Below are positions 1-8,939 of a DNA stretch of 64,000 nucleotides, piece after piece. Both the position numbers and the translations under genes were made by a program. The notes beneath the pieces were generated by a model. It did no database searches, was not told the DNA's origin, and worked only from the letters and a program-made list of their open reading frames with translations. How positions within the stretch are numbered: the stretch's first letter is position 1; every line of letters begins with the position of its first letter. Origin of the DNA: Shinella lacus (GTDB taxonomy: Bacteria > Pseudomonadota > Alphaproteobacteria > Rhizobiales > Rhizobiaceae); NCBI RefSeq assembly GCF_010994755.1, contig NZ_WHSB02000005.1, forward strand, positions 405,281 through 469,280. Direction: 5' to 3'.

Positions 1-1046
1 TCCCGCTCGCCTTCTCGACCGCCGGCGGCGACACGGCCGCAGCCCTTGCCGCCGGTTGCCCCGTCGTGGTGAAGGGGCACTCCGCCCATCCGGGCACGGG
101 CGAAATCGTCGCCGAAGCCGTGGAAGCCGCGATCCGCAAGACCGGCGTGCATCCGGGCGTTTTCTCGCTCATCCAGGGCGGCAACCGCCAGGTCGGCGAA
201 GCCGTGGTGCAGCATCCGCTGATCAAGGCCGTCGGCTTTACCGGGTCGCTCGCCGGCGGGCGCGCGCTGTTCAACCTCTGCGCCGCGCGTCCCGAGCCGA
301 TCCCGTTCTTCGGCGAACTCGGCTCGGTCAACCCGATGTTCCTGCTGCCGGAAGCGCTGAAGGCGCGCGCCGAAGGGCTCGGCCAGGGCTGGGCGGGCTC
401 GCTCACCATGGGTGCCGGCCAGTTCTGCACCAATCCGGGCATCGCCATCGTGACGGACGGCCCGGACGCCGACCGCTTCACCGCCGCTGCCGTGGAAGCG
501 CTCGGCAAGGTCGGCCCGCAGACCATGCTGACCGACGGCATCGCCAAGGCCTATCACGACGGCCAGGCACGCTTCGAAAGCCGCAACACGGTGAAGCCGC
601 TGTTTTCGAGCGAATCCACCGGCCGCACCGCGCTGCCGAACCTCTTCGAGATCTCCGGCGACCAGTTCCTCGCCGACCATGCGCTTTCGGAAGAAGTCTT
701 CGGTCCGCTCGGCCTCGTCGTGCGCGTCGGTTCGCTGGATGAGATGGAAGCGCTTGCCCGCACGTTCGAGGGCCAGCTGACGGCGACTATCCACATGGAT
801 GCCAGCGACCTCGACGCCGCCAAGCGCCTGCGCCCGGTCCTGGAGCGCAAGGCCGGCCGCGTGCTGGTCAACGGCTTCCCGACCGGCGTCGAAGTGGTGG
901 ATTCCATGGTGCATGGCGGCCCCTACCCGGCCTCGACGAATTTCGGCGCGACAAGCGTCGGCACGATGTCGATCCGCCGTTTCCTGCGCCCCGTTTCCTA
1001 CCAGAACATGCCGGAAGGCCTGTTGCCGGAAGATTTCCTCAACTGA
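1..1046 (+). CDS. 2,5-dioxovalerate (alpha-ketoglutarate semialdehyde) dehydrogenase, 5' truncated
   Basis: NADP-type aldehyde dehydrogenase that would oxidise 2,5-dioxopentanoate to 2-oxoglutarate, the last step of hydroxyproline, pentose or glucarate breakdown. The reading frame is open from base 3, so the N-terminal part lies outside the window. Visible marks are a VVVKGHSAHPGT cofactor-site segment, the general-base glutamate in FFGELGSVNP and the catalytic cysteine in GQFCTNPG. The C-terminal half is complete and ends in PEGLLPEDFLN. A transporter, an amino-acid dehydrogenase and an aconitase X follow on the same strand, so hydroxyproline is the likely carbon source. The family call is firm; the substrate is inferred from context. 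Confidence 0.9.
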   Translation, partial: PLAFSTAGGDTAAALAAGCPVVVKGHSAHPGTGEIVAEAVEAAIRKTGVHPGVFSLIQGGNRQVGEAVVQHPLIKAVGFTGSLAGGRALFNLCAARPEPIPFFGELGSVNPMFLLPEALKARAEGLGQGWAGSLTMGAGQFCTNPGIAIVTDGPDADRFTAAAVEALGKVGPQTMLTDGIAKAYHDGQARFESRNTVKPLFSSESTGRTALPNLFEISGDQFLADHALSEEVFGPLGLVVRVGSLDEMEALARTFEGQLTATIHMDASDLDAAKRLRPVLERKAGRVLVNGFPTGVEVVDSMVHGGPYPASTNFGATSVGTMSIRRFLRPVSYQNMPEGLLPEDFLN

Positions 1047-1106
1047 TTCAGCGCCTTGGCCGGGCTGTCCGAAAGGGTGGCCCGGTCTGCATATTTTCCG
1101 CGTCCC

Positions 1107-1140
1107 TGGTATATACTTTTTGTATATTAGTTGTATTTTA
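1107..1140 (+). promoter_or_regulatory. AT-rich operator/promoter region ahead of the ABC importer genes
   Basis: In the gap between the dehydrogenase and the binding-protein gene an AT-rich island stands out from GC-rich surroundings. It holds the 8-bp palindrome GTATATAC (1109-1116) and a related TTGTATATTA (1120-1129). Such GTATAC-like half-sites resemble GntR-type operators, but no regulator gene is visible here, so the assignment is a guess. Confidence 0.3.
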
Positions 1141-1212
1141 AGGCCGGTTACCGTTTTGGCGAAGGAGGAACCTGCGCCGACGGAATCGACTGACCAATCC
1201 AGGGAGAGAGTA

Positions 1213-2022
1213 ATGAAGAAGACCTCGGTCCTCGCCTTCGGCCTCGTGGCCGCCACCGCTCTGACCAGCCCGGCCAAGGCCGACAAGCTGGACGACATCA
1301 TCGCGTCCGGCACGCTGCGCTGCGCCGTCGTGCTCGACTTCCCGCCGATGGGCGCGCGCGACGAGAGCAACAACCCGATCGGTTTCGACGTCGATTATTG
1401 CAACGACCTCGCCAAGGCGCTCGGCGTCACCGCCGAGATCGTCGAAACGCCCTTCCCGGAGCGCATCCCGGCGCTCATGTCCGGCCGCGTCGATGTCGGC
1501 GTCGCCTCGACCTCCGACACGCTGGAGCGTGCCAAGACCGTCGGCATGACGATCCCCTACTTCGCCTTCGAAATGGCCGTCACCGCCAATGACAAGTCGG
1601 GCGTCAAATCCTTCGAGGACATGAAGGGCAAGACGGTCGGCGCCACCGCCGGCACGTTCGAGGCCATCGCGCTGGAAAACTCGGTCAAGGCATGGGGCGC
1701 CGGCGAGTTCCGCCCGTACCAGACCCAGGCCGACGTGTTCCTGGCGCTGAGCCAGGGCCAGATCGACGCCACCGTCTCGACCTCGACGGTCGCCCAGGCC
1801 AACGTCAAGACCGGCAAGTTCCCCGGCATCTCCGTCGTCGGCAAGGCGCCCTATGACATCGACTATGTCGCGCTCTTCACCAACCGCGAAGAATACGGCC
1901 TGATCAACTACCTGAACCTCTTCATCAACCAGCAGGTTCGCACCGGCCGCTACAAGGAACTCTACGAGAAGTGGGTCGGCGGCGACGTGCCGGACCTCTC
2001 GGTCGGCGGTGTCTACCGCTAA
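1213..2022 (+). CDS. polar amino-acid ABC transporter, periplasmic binding protein
   Basis: Solute-binding protein of the family 3 (SBP_bac_3) type, 269 residues, which would capture an amino acid in the periplasm and deliver it to the two permeases encoded downstream. A Sec signal peptide covers about residues 1-23 (MKKTSVLAFG... ending SPAKA). The mature protein begins with the typical LDDIIASGTLRCAV strand and contains GFDVDYCNDLAKALG and a C-terminal YEKWVGG segment. The ATG at 1213 follows AGGGAGAG at good spacing; a longer in-frame start would put a non-signal leader in front. Hydroxyproline or a related imino acid is the likely ligand, from the neighbours only. Confidence 0.92.
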   Translation: MKKTSVLAFGLVAATALTSPAKADKLDDIIASGTLRCAVVLDFPPMGARDESNNPIGFDVDYCNDLAKALGVTAEIVETPFPERIPALMSGRVDVGVASTSDTLERAKTVGMTIPYFAFEMAVTANDKSGVKSFEDMKGKTVGATAGTFEAIALENSVKAWGAGEFRPYQTQADVFLALSQGQIDATVSTSTVAQANVKTGKFPGISVVGKAPYDIDYVALFTNREEYGLINYLNLFINQQVRTGRYKELYEKWVGGDVPDLSVGGVYR

Positions 2023-2039
2023 GAGAGCCGTTTCCAAGG

Positions 2040-2064
2040 CGGCGCGGGTTCTTCTCCCGCGCCG
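2040..2064 (+). terminator. intercistronic hairpin between binding-protein and permease genes
   Basis: A perfect 9-bp GC stem (2040-2048 with 2056-2064, CGGCGCGGG/CCCGCGCCG) with a 7-nt loop sits between the binding protein and the first permease. It lacks a real U-tract. Such hairpins usually stabilise the binding-protein mRNA and reduce permease expression rather than end transcription. Confidence 0.6.
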
Positions 2065-2091
2065 TTCCTCATTTCCAAAAGGTGAGACGGC

Positions 2092-2757
2092 ATGTTCAAC
2101 TACACCTTCCACTGGAATCAGGCGCTGAAGGCGTTGCCGCAGCTCCTCGACGGGGCGCTGGTCACGCTGCAGATCGCGCTTCTCTCCATGGTCATCGGCC
2201 TTGCCGTTGCCATGGCGCTGACGCTGTTCCGGCTCTCCGGCAACCGCATCCTCTCCGGCTTCACCACGGCCTGGGTCGAGATCGCGCGCAACACGCCCGC
2301 CCTCTTCCAGATCTACATGGCGCATTTCGGCCTCGGCAGCTTTGGCATCCATCTGAGCCCCTACACCGCGCTGCTCGTCGGCATCGCCTTCAACAATGCC
2401 GGCTATCTCGCGGAGAATTTTCGCGGCGCGCTGAAGGCCATTCCGGAGACGCAGGCCCGTGCCGGCCGTTCTCTCGGCATGACGCCGCTCATGGCCTTCC
2501 GCTACATCGTCATGCCGCAGATGCTGCGCATCGCCTTCCTGCCGGCCACCAACCAGGCGGTCTGGGCGATCCTGATGACCTCGCTCGGCGTCACCGTCGG
2601 CATGAACACGGATCTTGCGGGCGTCACGCAGGCGCTGAACGCGGTCTCCTTCCGGACCTTCGAATTCTTCGCGCTCGCGGCGGTCATCTACTACCTGATC
2701 GCCAAGGCCGTGACGCTGGCAGCCCGCCTCGCTGCCACGCGCATGTTCCGCTACTGA
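2092..2757 (+). CDS. amino-acid ABC transporter permease (first)
   Basis: Integral membrane subunit of the HisM/GlnP family, 221 residues with about five hydrophobic spans. The N-terminal part contains LLDGALVTLQIALLSMVIGL, and the cytoplasmic coupling loop (EAA motif) reads FRGALKAIPETQARAGRSLGM. It would pair with the second permease, which starts 11 bp downstream, to form the channel. The ATG at 2092 is preceded by AGGTGAGACGGC. Confidence 0.92.
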   Translation: MFNYTFHWNQALKALPQLLDGALVTLQIALLSMVIGLAVAMALTLFRLSGNRILSGFTTAWVEIARNTPALFQIYMAHFGLGSFGIHLSPYTALLVGIAFNNAGYLAENFRGALKAIPETQARAGRSLGMTPLMAFRYIVMPQMLRIAFLPATNQAVWAILMTSLGVTVGMNTDLAGVTQALNAVSFRTFEFFALAAVIYYLIAKAVTLAARLAATRMFRY

Positions 2758-2768
2758 GAGGGTAAACC

Positions 2769-3422
2769 ATGTTCGATACCGCTCTCACGCTGGCCGATCT
2801 CGGCTTCCTCGCTAAGGGCGCAGCCATGACGCTCGCCGTCACCGCCGTCTCCGTGCTGGCCGGCACCGTGCTCGGCGTCATCTTCGGCGTCGTCCGCAAC
2901 CAGGCCGGCCCCTACTGGTCGATCCCGCTCACCTTCCTGCTCGATGTCTTCCGCTCCGTGCCGCTGCTCATCCAGCTCGTGCTCGGCAATGCGGCTCAAT
3001 CGATCATGAAGCTCGGTTGGGCGCCCTTCACCACCTCCTGCGTGGTGTTGTCGCTCTATACGGCCGCCTATTGCACCGAGATCGTGCGCGGGGGCATCTC
3101 CTCCGTGCCGCTGACCACGCGCCGCGCGGCCCGCTCGCTCGGCATGACCTGGTGGCAGGACATGCGCTACATCGTGGCGCCGCTCGCCACCCGCGTCTCG
3201 CTGCCGTCCTGGATCGGACTGACGCTTGGCGTCATGAAGGATTCGGCGCTCGTGCTCTGGCTCGGCCTCATCGAGCTCCTGCGCGCCTCGCAGATCCTCG
3301 TCACGCGCCTGCAGGAACCGCTGTTCATCCTGCTCATCTGCGGCGCCATCTACTTCATCATCAGCTTCCCCATAGCCCGGCTTGGCGGCTATCTCGAAAA
3401 ACGGTGGTCCCCCAATGATTGA
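2769..3422 (+). CDS. amino-acid ABC transporter permease (second)
   Basis: Second permease subunit, 217 residues, same HisQ/HisM family. It shows a conserved FLLDVFRSVPLLIQL segment and an EAA loop reading VRGGISSVPLTTRRAARSLGM. The ATG follows a GAGAGGG ribosome site just after the first permease stop. Its 3' end overlaps the ATPase start by 8 bp (ATGATTGA), which suggests translational coupling and fixes the start of the next gene. Confidence 0.92.
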   Translation: MFDTALTLADLGFLAKGAAMTLAVTAVSVLAGTVLGVIFGVVRNQAGPYWSIPLTFLLDVFRSVPLLIQLVLGNAAQSIMKLGWAPFTTSCVVLSLYTAAYCTEIVRGGISSVPLTTRRAARSLGMTWWQDMRYIVAPLATRVSLPSWIGLTLGVMKDSALVLWLGLIELLRASQILVTRLQEPLFILLICGAIYFIISFPIARLGGYLEKRWSPND

Positions 3423-4137
3423 GATCGAAAACGTCCGCAAATCCTTCGGCTCGCTGGAAGTGCTGAAGGGGATCAACCTCACCGTCCAGAAGGGCGAGGT
3501 GCTGACCATCATCGGCGGCTCGGGCTCCGGCAAATCGACGCTGCTCACCTGCATCAACGGGCTGGAGACCATCGATGCCGGCCGCATCGTGGTGGATGGT
3601 ACCGACGTGCACGCCAAGGCGACGGACCTCAACAAGCTGCGCCGCAAGCTCGGCATCGTCTTCCAGCAGTTCAACGCCTTCCCGCACCTCACGGTGCTGG
3701 AAAACGTCATGCTCGCGCCGCGAAAAGTGCTCGGCCAGTCGAAGGCCGAGGCCGAGGCTATGGCCGTCAAGCAGCTCACCCATGTCGGCCTCGGCGACAA
3801 GCTGAAGGTCTATCCGAACCGCATGTCCGGCGGCCAGCAGCAGCGCATGGCGATTGCCCGCGCGCTTGCCATGTCCCCGGCCTACATGCTGTTCGACGAG
3901 GTAACCTCGGCGCTCGACCCGCAGCTCGTCGGCGAAGTGCTCGATACGCTGCGCATGCTCGCCTCCGAGGGCATGACGATGATCTGCGTCACGCACGAGA
4001 TGAAGTTCGCCCGCGAAGTCTCCGACCGCGTCGCCTTCTTCCACAAGGGCGTGATGGCCGAGATCGCGCCGCCGGAAACGCTTTTTGGCGCGCCGAAAGA
4101 TCCGGAGCTGCAAAACTTCCTCGCCGCCACCCATTGA
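3415..4137 (+). CDS. amino-acid ABC transporter ATP-binding protein
   Basis: ATPase of the GlnQ/HisP family, 240 residues. Walker A is GGSGSGKST, the Q-loop follows in FQQFNAFPHLTVLENV, the signature is MSGGQQQRMAIARAL and Walker B is MLFDEVTSALDP, with the H-loop in CVTHEMKFA. An upstream in-frame ATG at 3382 would add 11 residues lying entirely inside the permease gene. The ATG at 3415 begins directly with the canonical MIEIENVRKSFG, so it is preferred. Confidence 0.94.
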   Translation: MIEIENVRKSFGSLEVLKGINLTVQKGEVLTIIGGSGSGKSTLLTCINGLETIDAGRIVVDGTDVHAKATDLNKLRRKLGIVFQQFNAFPHLTVLENVMLAPRKVLGQSKAEAEAMAVKQLTHVGLGDKLKVYPNRMSGGQQQRMAIARALAMSPAYMLFDEVTSALDPQLVGEVLDTLRMLASEGMTMICVTHEMKFAREVSDRVAFFHKGVMAEIAPPETLFGAPKDPELQNFLAATH

Positions 4138-4141
4138 GGCC

Positions 4142-5392
4142 ATGATGAAGACTGAAACCATGCCCGATGTCGTGGTGATCGGCGCCGGCGTCGTCGGGCT
4201 TTCGGCGGCGATCGCCGCGCAGGCGCGCGGTCTCTCCGTCACCGTGCTGGAGCGCGAGGCGCCGGCCGCCGGCGCTTCCGCCGGCAATGCAGGCGCCTTC
4301 GCCTTCACCGATATCCTGCCGCTCGCCTCGCCCGGCATTTTGAAGAAGGCGCCGAAATGGCTGCTCGACCCGCTCGGGCCGCTCAGCATTCCGCCGTCCT
4401 ATGCCGTGCAGATCGCGCCGTGGATGTTCCGCTTCTGGCGCGCCTGCTCCGCCAGCCGCGTCGCCCATTCCACCGCCGCGCAGACCGCGCTGATGGACCT
4501 CTCCAGGGCGGAGCTGGAGCCTTTCCTCGCCGAGACCGGCACGGCCGCGATGCTGCGCAAGGAGGGCAATCTCCAGGTCTATGAAAGCCAGGCCGAACTG
4601 AACGCCTCGCTGCCCGGCTGGAAAGTGCGCGAAAAACACGGCATCGAATTCCACCATATGGACGCGAGCGCCATGGCGGCGATCCAGCCCGGCCTCGCCG
4701 CGCGCTTCACCCATGGCACGTTCACGCCCGGCTGGTATTCGATCGCCGATCCAAAGCTCTACACCCTGGCGCTTGCCGACCATTTTCAAGCCAAGGGCGG
4801 CGTCATCGAGCGGACGGAGGTTCTTGGCCTGCACCCCGTCGACGGCGGCGTCGAAATCACCACCAGGAACGGCACGCGGCGTGCGAAACGGGTCGTGCTC
4901 GCGGCCGGCGCCTTTTCCCACCAGGTCGCGCGCAGCCTGGGCGAGACCATCCCGCTCGAAACCGAGCGCGGCTACAACACGACGCTGCCGCTCGACGCCT
5001 TCGACCTGCGCACCCAGGTCACCTTCGGCGGCCATGGCTTCGTCGTGACCCGGCTTTCGACCGGCATCCGCGTCGGCGGCGCGGTGGAGCTCGGCGGGCT
5101 GAAACTGCCGCCGAACTTCCGCCGGTCGGAAGCCATGCTGGAAAAGGCCCGCGCCTTCCTGCCCGGCCTCAAGCCGGACGGCGGCGTGCAATGGATGGGT
5201 TTCCGCCCGTCGCTGCCGGACAGCCTGCCGGCGATCGGCCGCGCCCGCGCCACGCCGAACGTCGTCTACGCCTTCGGCCACGGCCATCTCGGGCTCACCC
5301 AGTCTGCCGGCACCGCGCGCCTCGTCGCCGACCTGTTGACAGATCGCCCGATGACGATCGACATCACATCCTTCTCGCCGCAACGCTTCTAG
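4142..5392 (+). CDS. FAD-dependent D-amino-acid (hydroxyproline-type) dehydrogenase, DadA family
   Basis: 416-residue flavoprotein that would oxidise a D-amino or imino acid at the inner membrane. The dinucleotide-binding motif is near the N-terminus (VVVIGAGVVGLSAA) with the acidic end of strand 2 in TVLERE. The C-terminal FAD-contact segment contains GFRPSLPDSLPAIG and YAFGHGHLGLTQS. It starts 4 bp after the ATPase stop (MMKTETMP), so it belongs to the same operon. Beside an importer, an aconitase X and an oxoglutarate semialdehyde dehydrogenase, oxidation of cis-4-hydroxy-D-proline is the most economical role. The exact substrate is inferred. Confidence 0.85.
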   Translation: MMKTETMPDVVVIGAGVVGLSAAIAAQARGLSVTVLEREAPAAGASAGNAGAFAFTDILPLASPGILKKAPKWLLDPLGPLSIPPSYAVQIAPWMFRFWRACSASRVAHSTAAQTALMDLSRAELEPFLAETGTAAMLRKEGNLQVYESQAELNASLPGWKVREKHGIEFHHMDASAMAAIQPGLAARFTHGTFTPGWYSIADPKLYTLALADHFQAKGGVIERTEVLGLHPVDGGVEITTRNGTRRAKRVVLAAGAFSHQVARSLGETIPLETERGYNTTLPLDAFDLRTQVTFGGHGFVVTRLSTGIRVGGAVELGGLKLPPNFRRSEAMLEKARAFLPGLKPDGGVQWMGFRPSLPDSLPAIGRARATPNVVYAFGHGHLGLTQSAGTARLVADLLTDRPMTIDITSFSPQRF

Positions 5393-5410
5393 CCCCACAG
5401 GACCCGCCCC

Positions 5411-7093
5411 ATGGCCGAGCTTTTCGCCCGCAGCATTCTTCCCGGCATCGCGGCCGGCCCGGTCATCGCCGCGGGGGAGGCCCTGAGCTTTTGGGGCGGC
5501 GTCGATCCCGCCACCGGCAAGGTCATCGACGTGCACCACCCGCTGCACGGCGTCACGATCACCGGCGGCATCCTCATGATGCCGTCGAGCCGCGGCTCCT
5601 GCACCGGCTCCGGCGTGCTGCTCGACCTCGCGCTGACGGGCCGTGCCCCGGCAGCCCTCGTTTTCAGCGAGGCCGAGGACGTGCTGACGCTCGGCGCGCT
5701 TATCGCCGCCGAAATGTTCGGCAAGTCGCTGCCCGTGCTGCGCGTCTCGCGCGACGCCTTCGCCGCCCTCTGTCGCGCGAAAAGCGCCCGGATCACCGAG
5801 ACGGCAATCGAGACCGACGCTTTTACGATCCCGGTCACGCCGCCCGCGACTGCCACGCTCGACCTCACTGAAGATGACCGCGCCATGCTGGGCGGCCGCG
5901 ACGGCGTCGCCGTACAGCTCGCCATGCGCATCACGACGGCCATGGCCGCGCAGCAGAGTGCGCAAAAGCTCGTCGACGTCGTGCAGGGCCATATCGACGG
6001 CTGCATCTATGCCAGCCCCGCCAACCTGACCTTCGCCGAAAAGATGGCCGAGATGGGCGCCAAGGTGCGCATCCCCACCACGATGAACGCCATCTCCGTC
6101 GATCGCGTCAACTGGCAGGCCCAGGGCGTGCCGGCGGATTTCGGCGACCCCGCCGCCCGCCTCGCCGATGCCTACGTGCGCATGGGCTGCCGTCCGACCT
6201 TCACCTGTTCGCCCTATCTCCTCGACAGCGCGCCAAAAACCGGCGAGGCCATCGCCTGGGCCGAATCCAATGCCGTGATCTTCGCCAACACCGTGCTTGG
6301 CGCCCGCACAGCGAAACATCCGGATTTCCTCGACCTCTGCATCGCGCTGACCGGCCGCGCGCCCCTCTCCGGCGTCTATCTCGACGAACACCGCAAGGCC
6401 GCCCGCATCATCGACGTCGACCTGCCGGAAAACATCGACGACGCCTTCTGGCCGCTGGTCGGCTATCTCGCCGGCCGCGCCGCGCCCGACCGCATCCCCC
6501 TTCTGCGCGGCCTCGCGGACGCAAAGCCAACGCAGGACGACCTGAAGGCGCTGTGCGCCGCCTTCGGCACCACCTCCGCCGCCCCGATGCTCCATATCGA
6601 GGGCGTCACGCCCGAAGCCAAGGACGCGGCCGCCGCCAATGCCGACCGCACCACCATCACCCGCGCCGACATGATCGACGTCTGGACGATGTTCAACGAC
6701 GGGCCGGCCGAAGTCGAACTCGTCGCCATCGGCAGCCCGCACGCCTCGCTTTCCGAATGCCGCGCCCTGGCGGATGCGCTGGGAGACCGCAAGCGCCACA
6801 AGGACGTCACCGTCATCGTCACCGCCGGCCGCGACATCATGGCCGAAGCCGGCGACATCCTTATCCGACTAAGGGAATGCGGCGTCCAGGTCATCCCGGA
6901 CCTCTGCTGGTGCTCGATCTCCGAACCAGTCTTCCCGCCGAAGACCCGCACCCTCATCACCAATTCCGGCAAATACGCCCATTACGGCCCCGGCCTCTCC
7001 GGCCGCACCGTCCGCTTCGGCAACCTCGCCGACTGCATCGAAGCAGCGCTCACCGGCCAGGTTCCCCCACGCCTGCCAGCCTGGCTCGCCTGA
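5411..7093 (+). CDS. aconitase X, fused small and large subunits (cis-3-hydroxy-L-proline dehydratase type)
   Basis: 560-residue fusion of the DUF126 (small) and DUF521 (large) aconitase X subunits. The N-terminal domain, about residues 1-130, carries the swivelling-domain loop [16 protein letters not shown]. The large domain follows from about residue 150, with cluster-type cysteines in [10 protein letters not shown] (about 270) and LCWCSISEP (about 500) and the C-terminal [16 protein letters not shown]. Characterised fused bacterial members dehydrate cis-3-hydroxy-L-proline to delta-1-pyrroline-2-carboxylate, which fits the neighbouring transporter and dehydrogenase. It is the last gene before the integrated element. 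Mevalonate-pathway aconitase X homologues also exist, but the context here is catabolic. Confidence 0.88.
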   Translation: MAELFARSILPGIAAGPVIAAGEALSFWGGVDPATGKVIDVHHPLHGVTITGGILMMPSSRGSCTGSGVLLDLALTGRAPAALVFSEAEDVLTLGALIAAEMFGKSLPVLRVSRDAFAALCRAKSARITETAIETDAFTIPVTPPATATLDLTEDDRAMLGGRDGVAVQLAMRITTAMAAQQSAQKLVDVVQGHIDGCIYASPANLTFAEKMAEMGAKVRIPTTMNAISVDRVNWQAQGVPADFGDPAARLADAYVRMGCRPTFTCSPYLLDSAPKTGEAIAWAESNAVIFANTVLGARTAKHPDFLDLCIALTGRAPLSGVYLDEHRKAARIIDVDLPENIDDAFWPLVGYLAGRAAPDRIPLLRGLADAKPTQDDLKALCAAFGTTSAAPMLHIEGVTPEAKDAAAANADRTTITRADMIDVWTMFNDGPAEVELVAIGSPHASLSECRALADALGDRKRHKDVTVIVTAGRDIMAEAGDILIRLRECGVQVIPDLCWCSISEPVFPPKTRTLITNSGKYAHYGPGLSGRTVRFGNLADCIEAALTGQVPPRLPAWLA

Positions 7094-7211
7094 CAAACGC
7101 CAAAAACGCCCGTCGCCGATTTCGGAGGCGGGCGAGACGAATCAACGAACGGCGGGGCACCGTGTTCGATGAGGCGTTTGCATGTGGGGAGGGCCAGCGT
7201 TTTGCTGGGAA

Positions 7212-7229
7212 GAGATGGCGGACAGAGCG
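7212..7229. repeat. attL: left 18-bp attachment repeat
   Basis: Identical over 18 bp to 33748-33765; the bases on both sides differ (A versus T before, T versus G after). It is a displaced copy of the tRNA-Ser 3' end (acceptor strand, CCA and 4 nt downstream). The integrase gene lies 160 bp to its right. Confidence 0.85.
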
Positions 7230-7323
7230 TCCGTATAACTCCTATCCCTGATTGACACATAAACGCTGGAATTTCCATGAGTTTAGCCGGTTTCAGCGAT
7301 ATGTGTGCATCCGCTGTAATATG

Positions 7324-7353
7324 TTGACCCTAGCCAGCCAAAGGCTCTAAATA
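7324..7353 (+). promoter_or_regulatory. candidate integrase promoter
   Basis: TTGACC (7324-7329) is followed after 17 bp by CTAAAT (7347-7352) or after 18 bp by TAAATA (7348-7353). This gives a plausible housekeeping-sigma promoter 40-60 bp before the integrase start. The -10 match is weak. Confidence 0.35.
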
Positions 7354-7388
7354 GGGAACGCATAGGGAAGCTGGATAGGGATAGGAAA
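7351..7388 (+). repeat. cluster of ATAGGGAW repeats upstream of the integrase (candidate arm-type sites)
   Basis: Four related octamers run in the same direction: ATAGGGAA at 7351 and 7362, ATAGGGAT at 7375 and ATAGGAAA at 7381. A single ATAGGGAT occurs at the opposite end of the element (33689-33696), and an inverted partial copy (CCTATCCC) lies 11 bp inside attL at 7241. Placement near both ends suggests integrase arm-binding sites or integrase autoregulation. Confidence 0.4.
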
Positions 7389-7390
7389 TA

Positions 7391-8590
7391 ATGGCCAGAG
7401 GCAAGGCGCTCACCGTTAAGGAATGCGAAAAAAAGCGCACCGCGCGCGGACGTATCTCGGACGGAACTGTGCCAGGGCTCTATCTGTCGTTCACCGCCAC
7501 CGGCGCGAAGTCGTGGACCCTCGTCTGGCAACGCGGCGGAAAGTTTCGGGAAATGGGTCTCGGTTCATATGAGGCCGTTGACCTCACCGCCGCGAGGGCG
7601 CGAGCTTTCGAGCTACGCAAAATTGTGACGGCAGGGGGAGATCCACTTGCTGCAAGGGAGGTCGCGACCAAGGGGCAGGAGACCTTTGGGGATGCCGCGG
7701 ACACATTCATCACGGAAATGTCGCCAGCTTGGGATAATCCGAAGCATGTCGCGCAGTGGAAGAGCACGCTAGGTGATGGCTATTGCGCGACCCTTCGACT
7801 CAAGGCGATCGACGAAGTCGCGACGGCCGATGTGCTGGCCGTCCTCAAGCCTATTTGGTCCAAGGTGCCCGAGACGGCCTCGCGCCTCCGTGGCCGCATA
7901 GAACGTGTATTAGATGCCGCCAAGGCGCGCGGGCTCCGAACAGGCGAGAACCCGGCACGTTGGCGCGGGCATCTGGATCAACTATTGCCGGCGCGCAAAA
8001 GGCTGACCCGCGGCCACCATGCTGCAATGGCGTACGTCGAGGTCCCGGCCTTTATGAAGCGCCTCCGTGCGGCGGCCGGAGTTGCAGCCAGGTCTCTGGA
8101 GTTTGCTATCTTGACCGCGGCACGCTCCGGCGAGGTCCGCATGGCAAAGTGGGGCGAATTCGATCTCGTGACAGGCGTGTGGGTGGTTCCCGCCGATCGC
8201 ATGAAGGCGCGCCGAGAACACCGCGTCCCGCTTTCAGCGCCGGCCGCCGCATTGCTTAAATCGATCCGCAATCCGAAAGGAGCCGGCCCGTCACTCCCCG
8301 AACCACAGCCGGAAGAGCTGGTCTTCCCGTCGTCCAAACTGGAGCGTCCTCTTTCTGACATGTCAATGACGGCGGTGCTGCGCCGGCTAGAAATCGAGGG
8401 TGTGACCGTGCATGGGTTCCGCTCTGCGTTCCGCGATTGGTCCGCCGAAGAAACGGATCATCCGCGCGAGGTCGCCGAGGCGGCGTTAGCCCACATCATC
8501 CGCGACGCTACGGAGCGGGCATATAGACGAGGTGACGCTTTGGAAAAGCGCCGTCGGCTGATGGAAGATTGGGCCGCGTATATCGCCTGA
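7391..8590 (+). CDS. P4-type tyrosine integrase
   Basis: Site-specific recombinase of 399 residues. An N-terminal arm-binding (DUF4102) domain covers about residues 1-95 (ALTVKECEKK...YLSFTATGAKSWTLVW). It is followed by a core-binding domain and a catalytic domain from about residue 215. Catalytic residues are visible as the first Arg in AARSGEVRMAKW, the HxxR box HGFRSAFRDW, the third-box His in ALAHIIRDATERAYRRG and the nucleophile Tyr in the same segment. The adjacent attL repeat and the tRNA-Ser target match this family. It should catalyse integration and, with an AlpA-like factor, excision. Confidence 0.95.
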   Translation: MARGKALTVKECEKKRTARGRISDGTVPGLYLSFTATGAKSWTLVWQRGGKFREMGLGSYEAVDLTAARARAFELRKIVTAGGDPLAAREVATKGQETFGDAADTFITEMSPAWDNPKHVAQWKSTLGDGYCATLRLKAIDEVATADVLAVLKPIWSKVPETASRLRGRIERVLDAAKARGLRTGENPARWRGHLDQLLPARKRLTRGHHAAMAYVEVPAFMKRLRAAAGVAARSLEFAILTAARSGEVRMAKWGEFDLVTGVWVVPADRMKARREHRVPLSAPAAALLKSIRNPKGAGPSLPEPQPEELVFPSSKLERPLSDMSMTAVLRRLEIEGVTVHGFRSAFRDWSAEETDHPREVAEAALAHIIRDATERAYRRGDALEKRRRLMEDWAAYIA

Positions 8591-8939
8591 TGTCGCGACG
8601 CGTTGCACTACCTTCGGGCCATATCCTGAGACGACCATGGTTTTATTATACAAGCTTGCCAAACAAGAATCTTGAGTCGAATTAGCTATAGAACGATTTT
8701 GGCGAATATTATCTTCGCCGCAATGTGTGCCACTGCGGAAACTACTTGTGCCCTATGTCCGCGACCCCGTTTCTTGAAGTTGGACTCGTCTGTTACTACA
8801 TGTGTTATATATAGCCGGATGTGGCTTTCAGTTGGGGTTGTTTTCATGCACGCACCTTTCGCCTTGAAGCTTGAAGCCCGTGGTCTCCGAGGTCGCGCTA
8901 ACGCGCGACCTCCTCCAACACTGGAAAAGGATAGACCAC
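8591..8939. other. intergenic region between integrase and alpA-like gene
   Basis: 349 bp without a supportable gene. It is markedly more AT-rich than the flanking chromosome, with runs such as GTTATATATAG near 8810, which may contain the alpA promoter although no good -35 partner was found. A 10-bp hairpin (8889-8912) closes the region. Confidence 0.5.
8889..8912 (+). promoter_or_regulatory. 10-bp hairpin just upstream of the alpA-like gene
   Basis: GAGGTCGCGC (8889-8898) pairs perfectly with GCGCGACCTC (8903-8912) around a TAAC loop, ending 27 bp before the AlpA-like start. There is no U-tract after it, so an operator or translational control element is more likely than a terminator. Confidence 0.4.

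Larger units (their letters stand above)
7094..7390. other. gap at the left element junction
   Basis: About 300 bp with no convincing gene. It holds an imperfect hairpin after the aconitase X stop (CGCCCG...CGGGCG, 7109-7136) without a U-tract, the left attachment repeat (7212-7229) and the integrase upstream region. Left of 7212 is original chromosome; right of it is element DNA. Confidence 0.6.

Noticed and set aside
3989-6799. 936-codon minus-strand frame across the dehydrogenase and aconitase X genes
   Set aside because: Codon-bias shadow of the plus-strand genes; Gly/Arg/His-rich with no domain.
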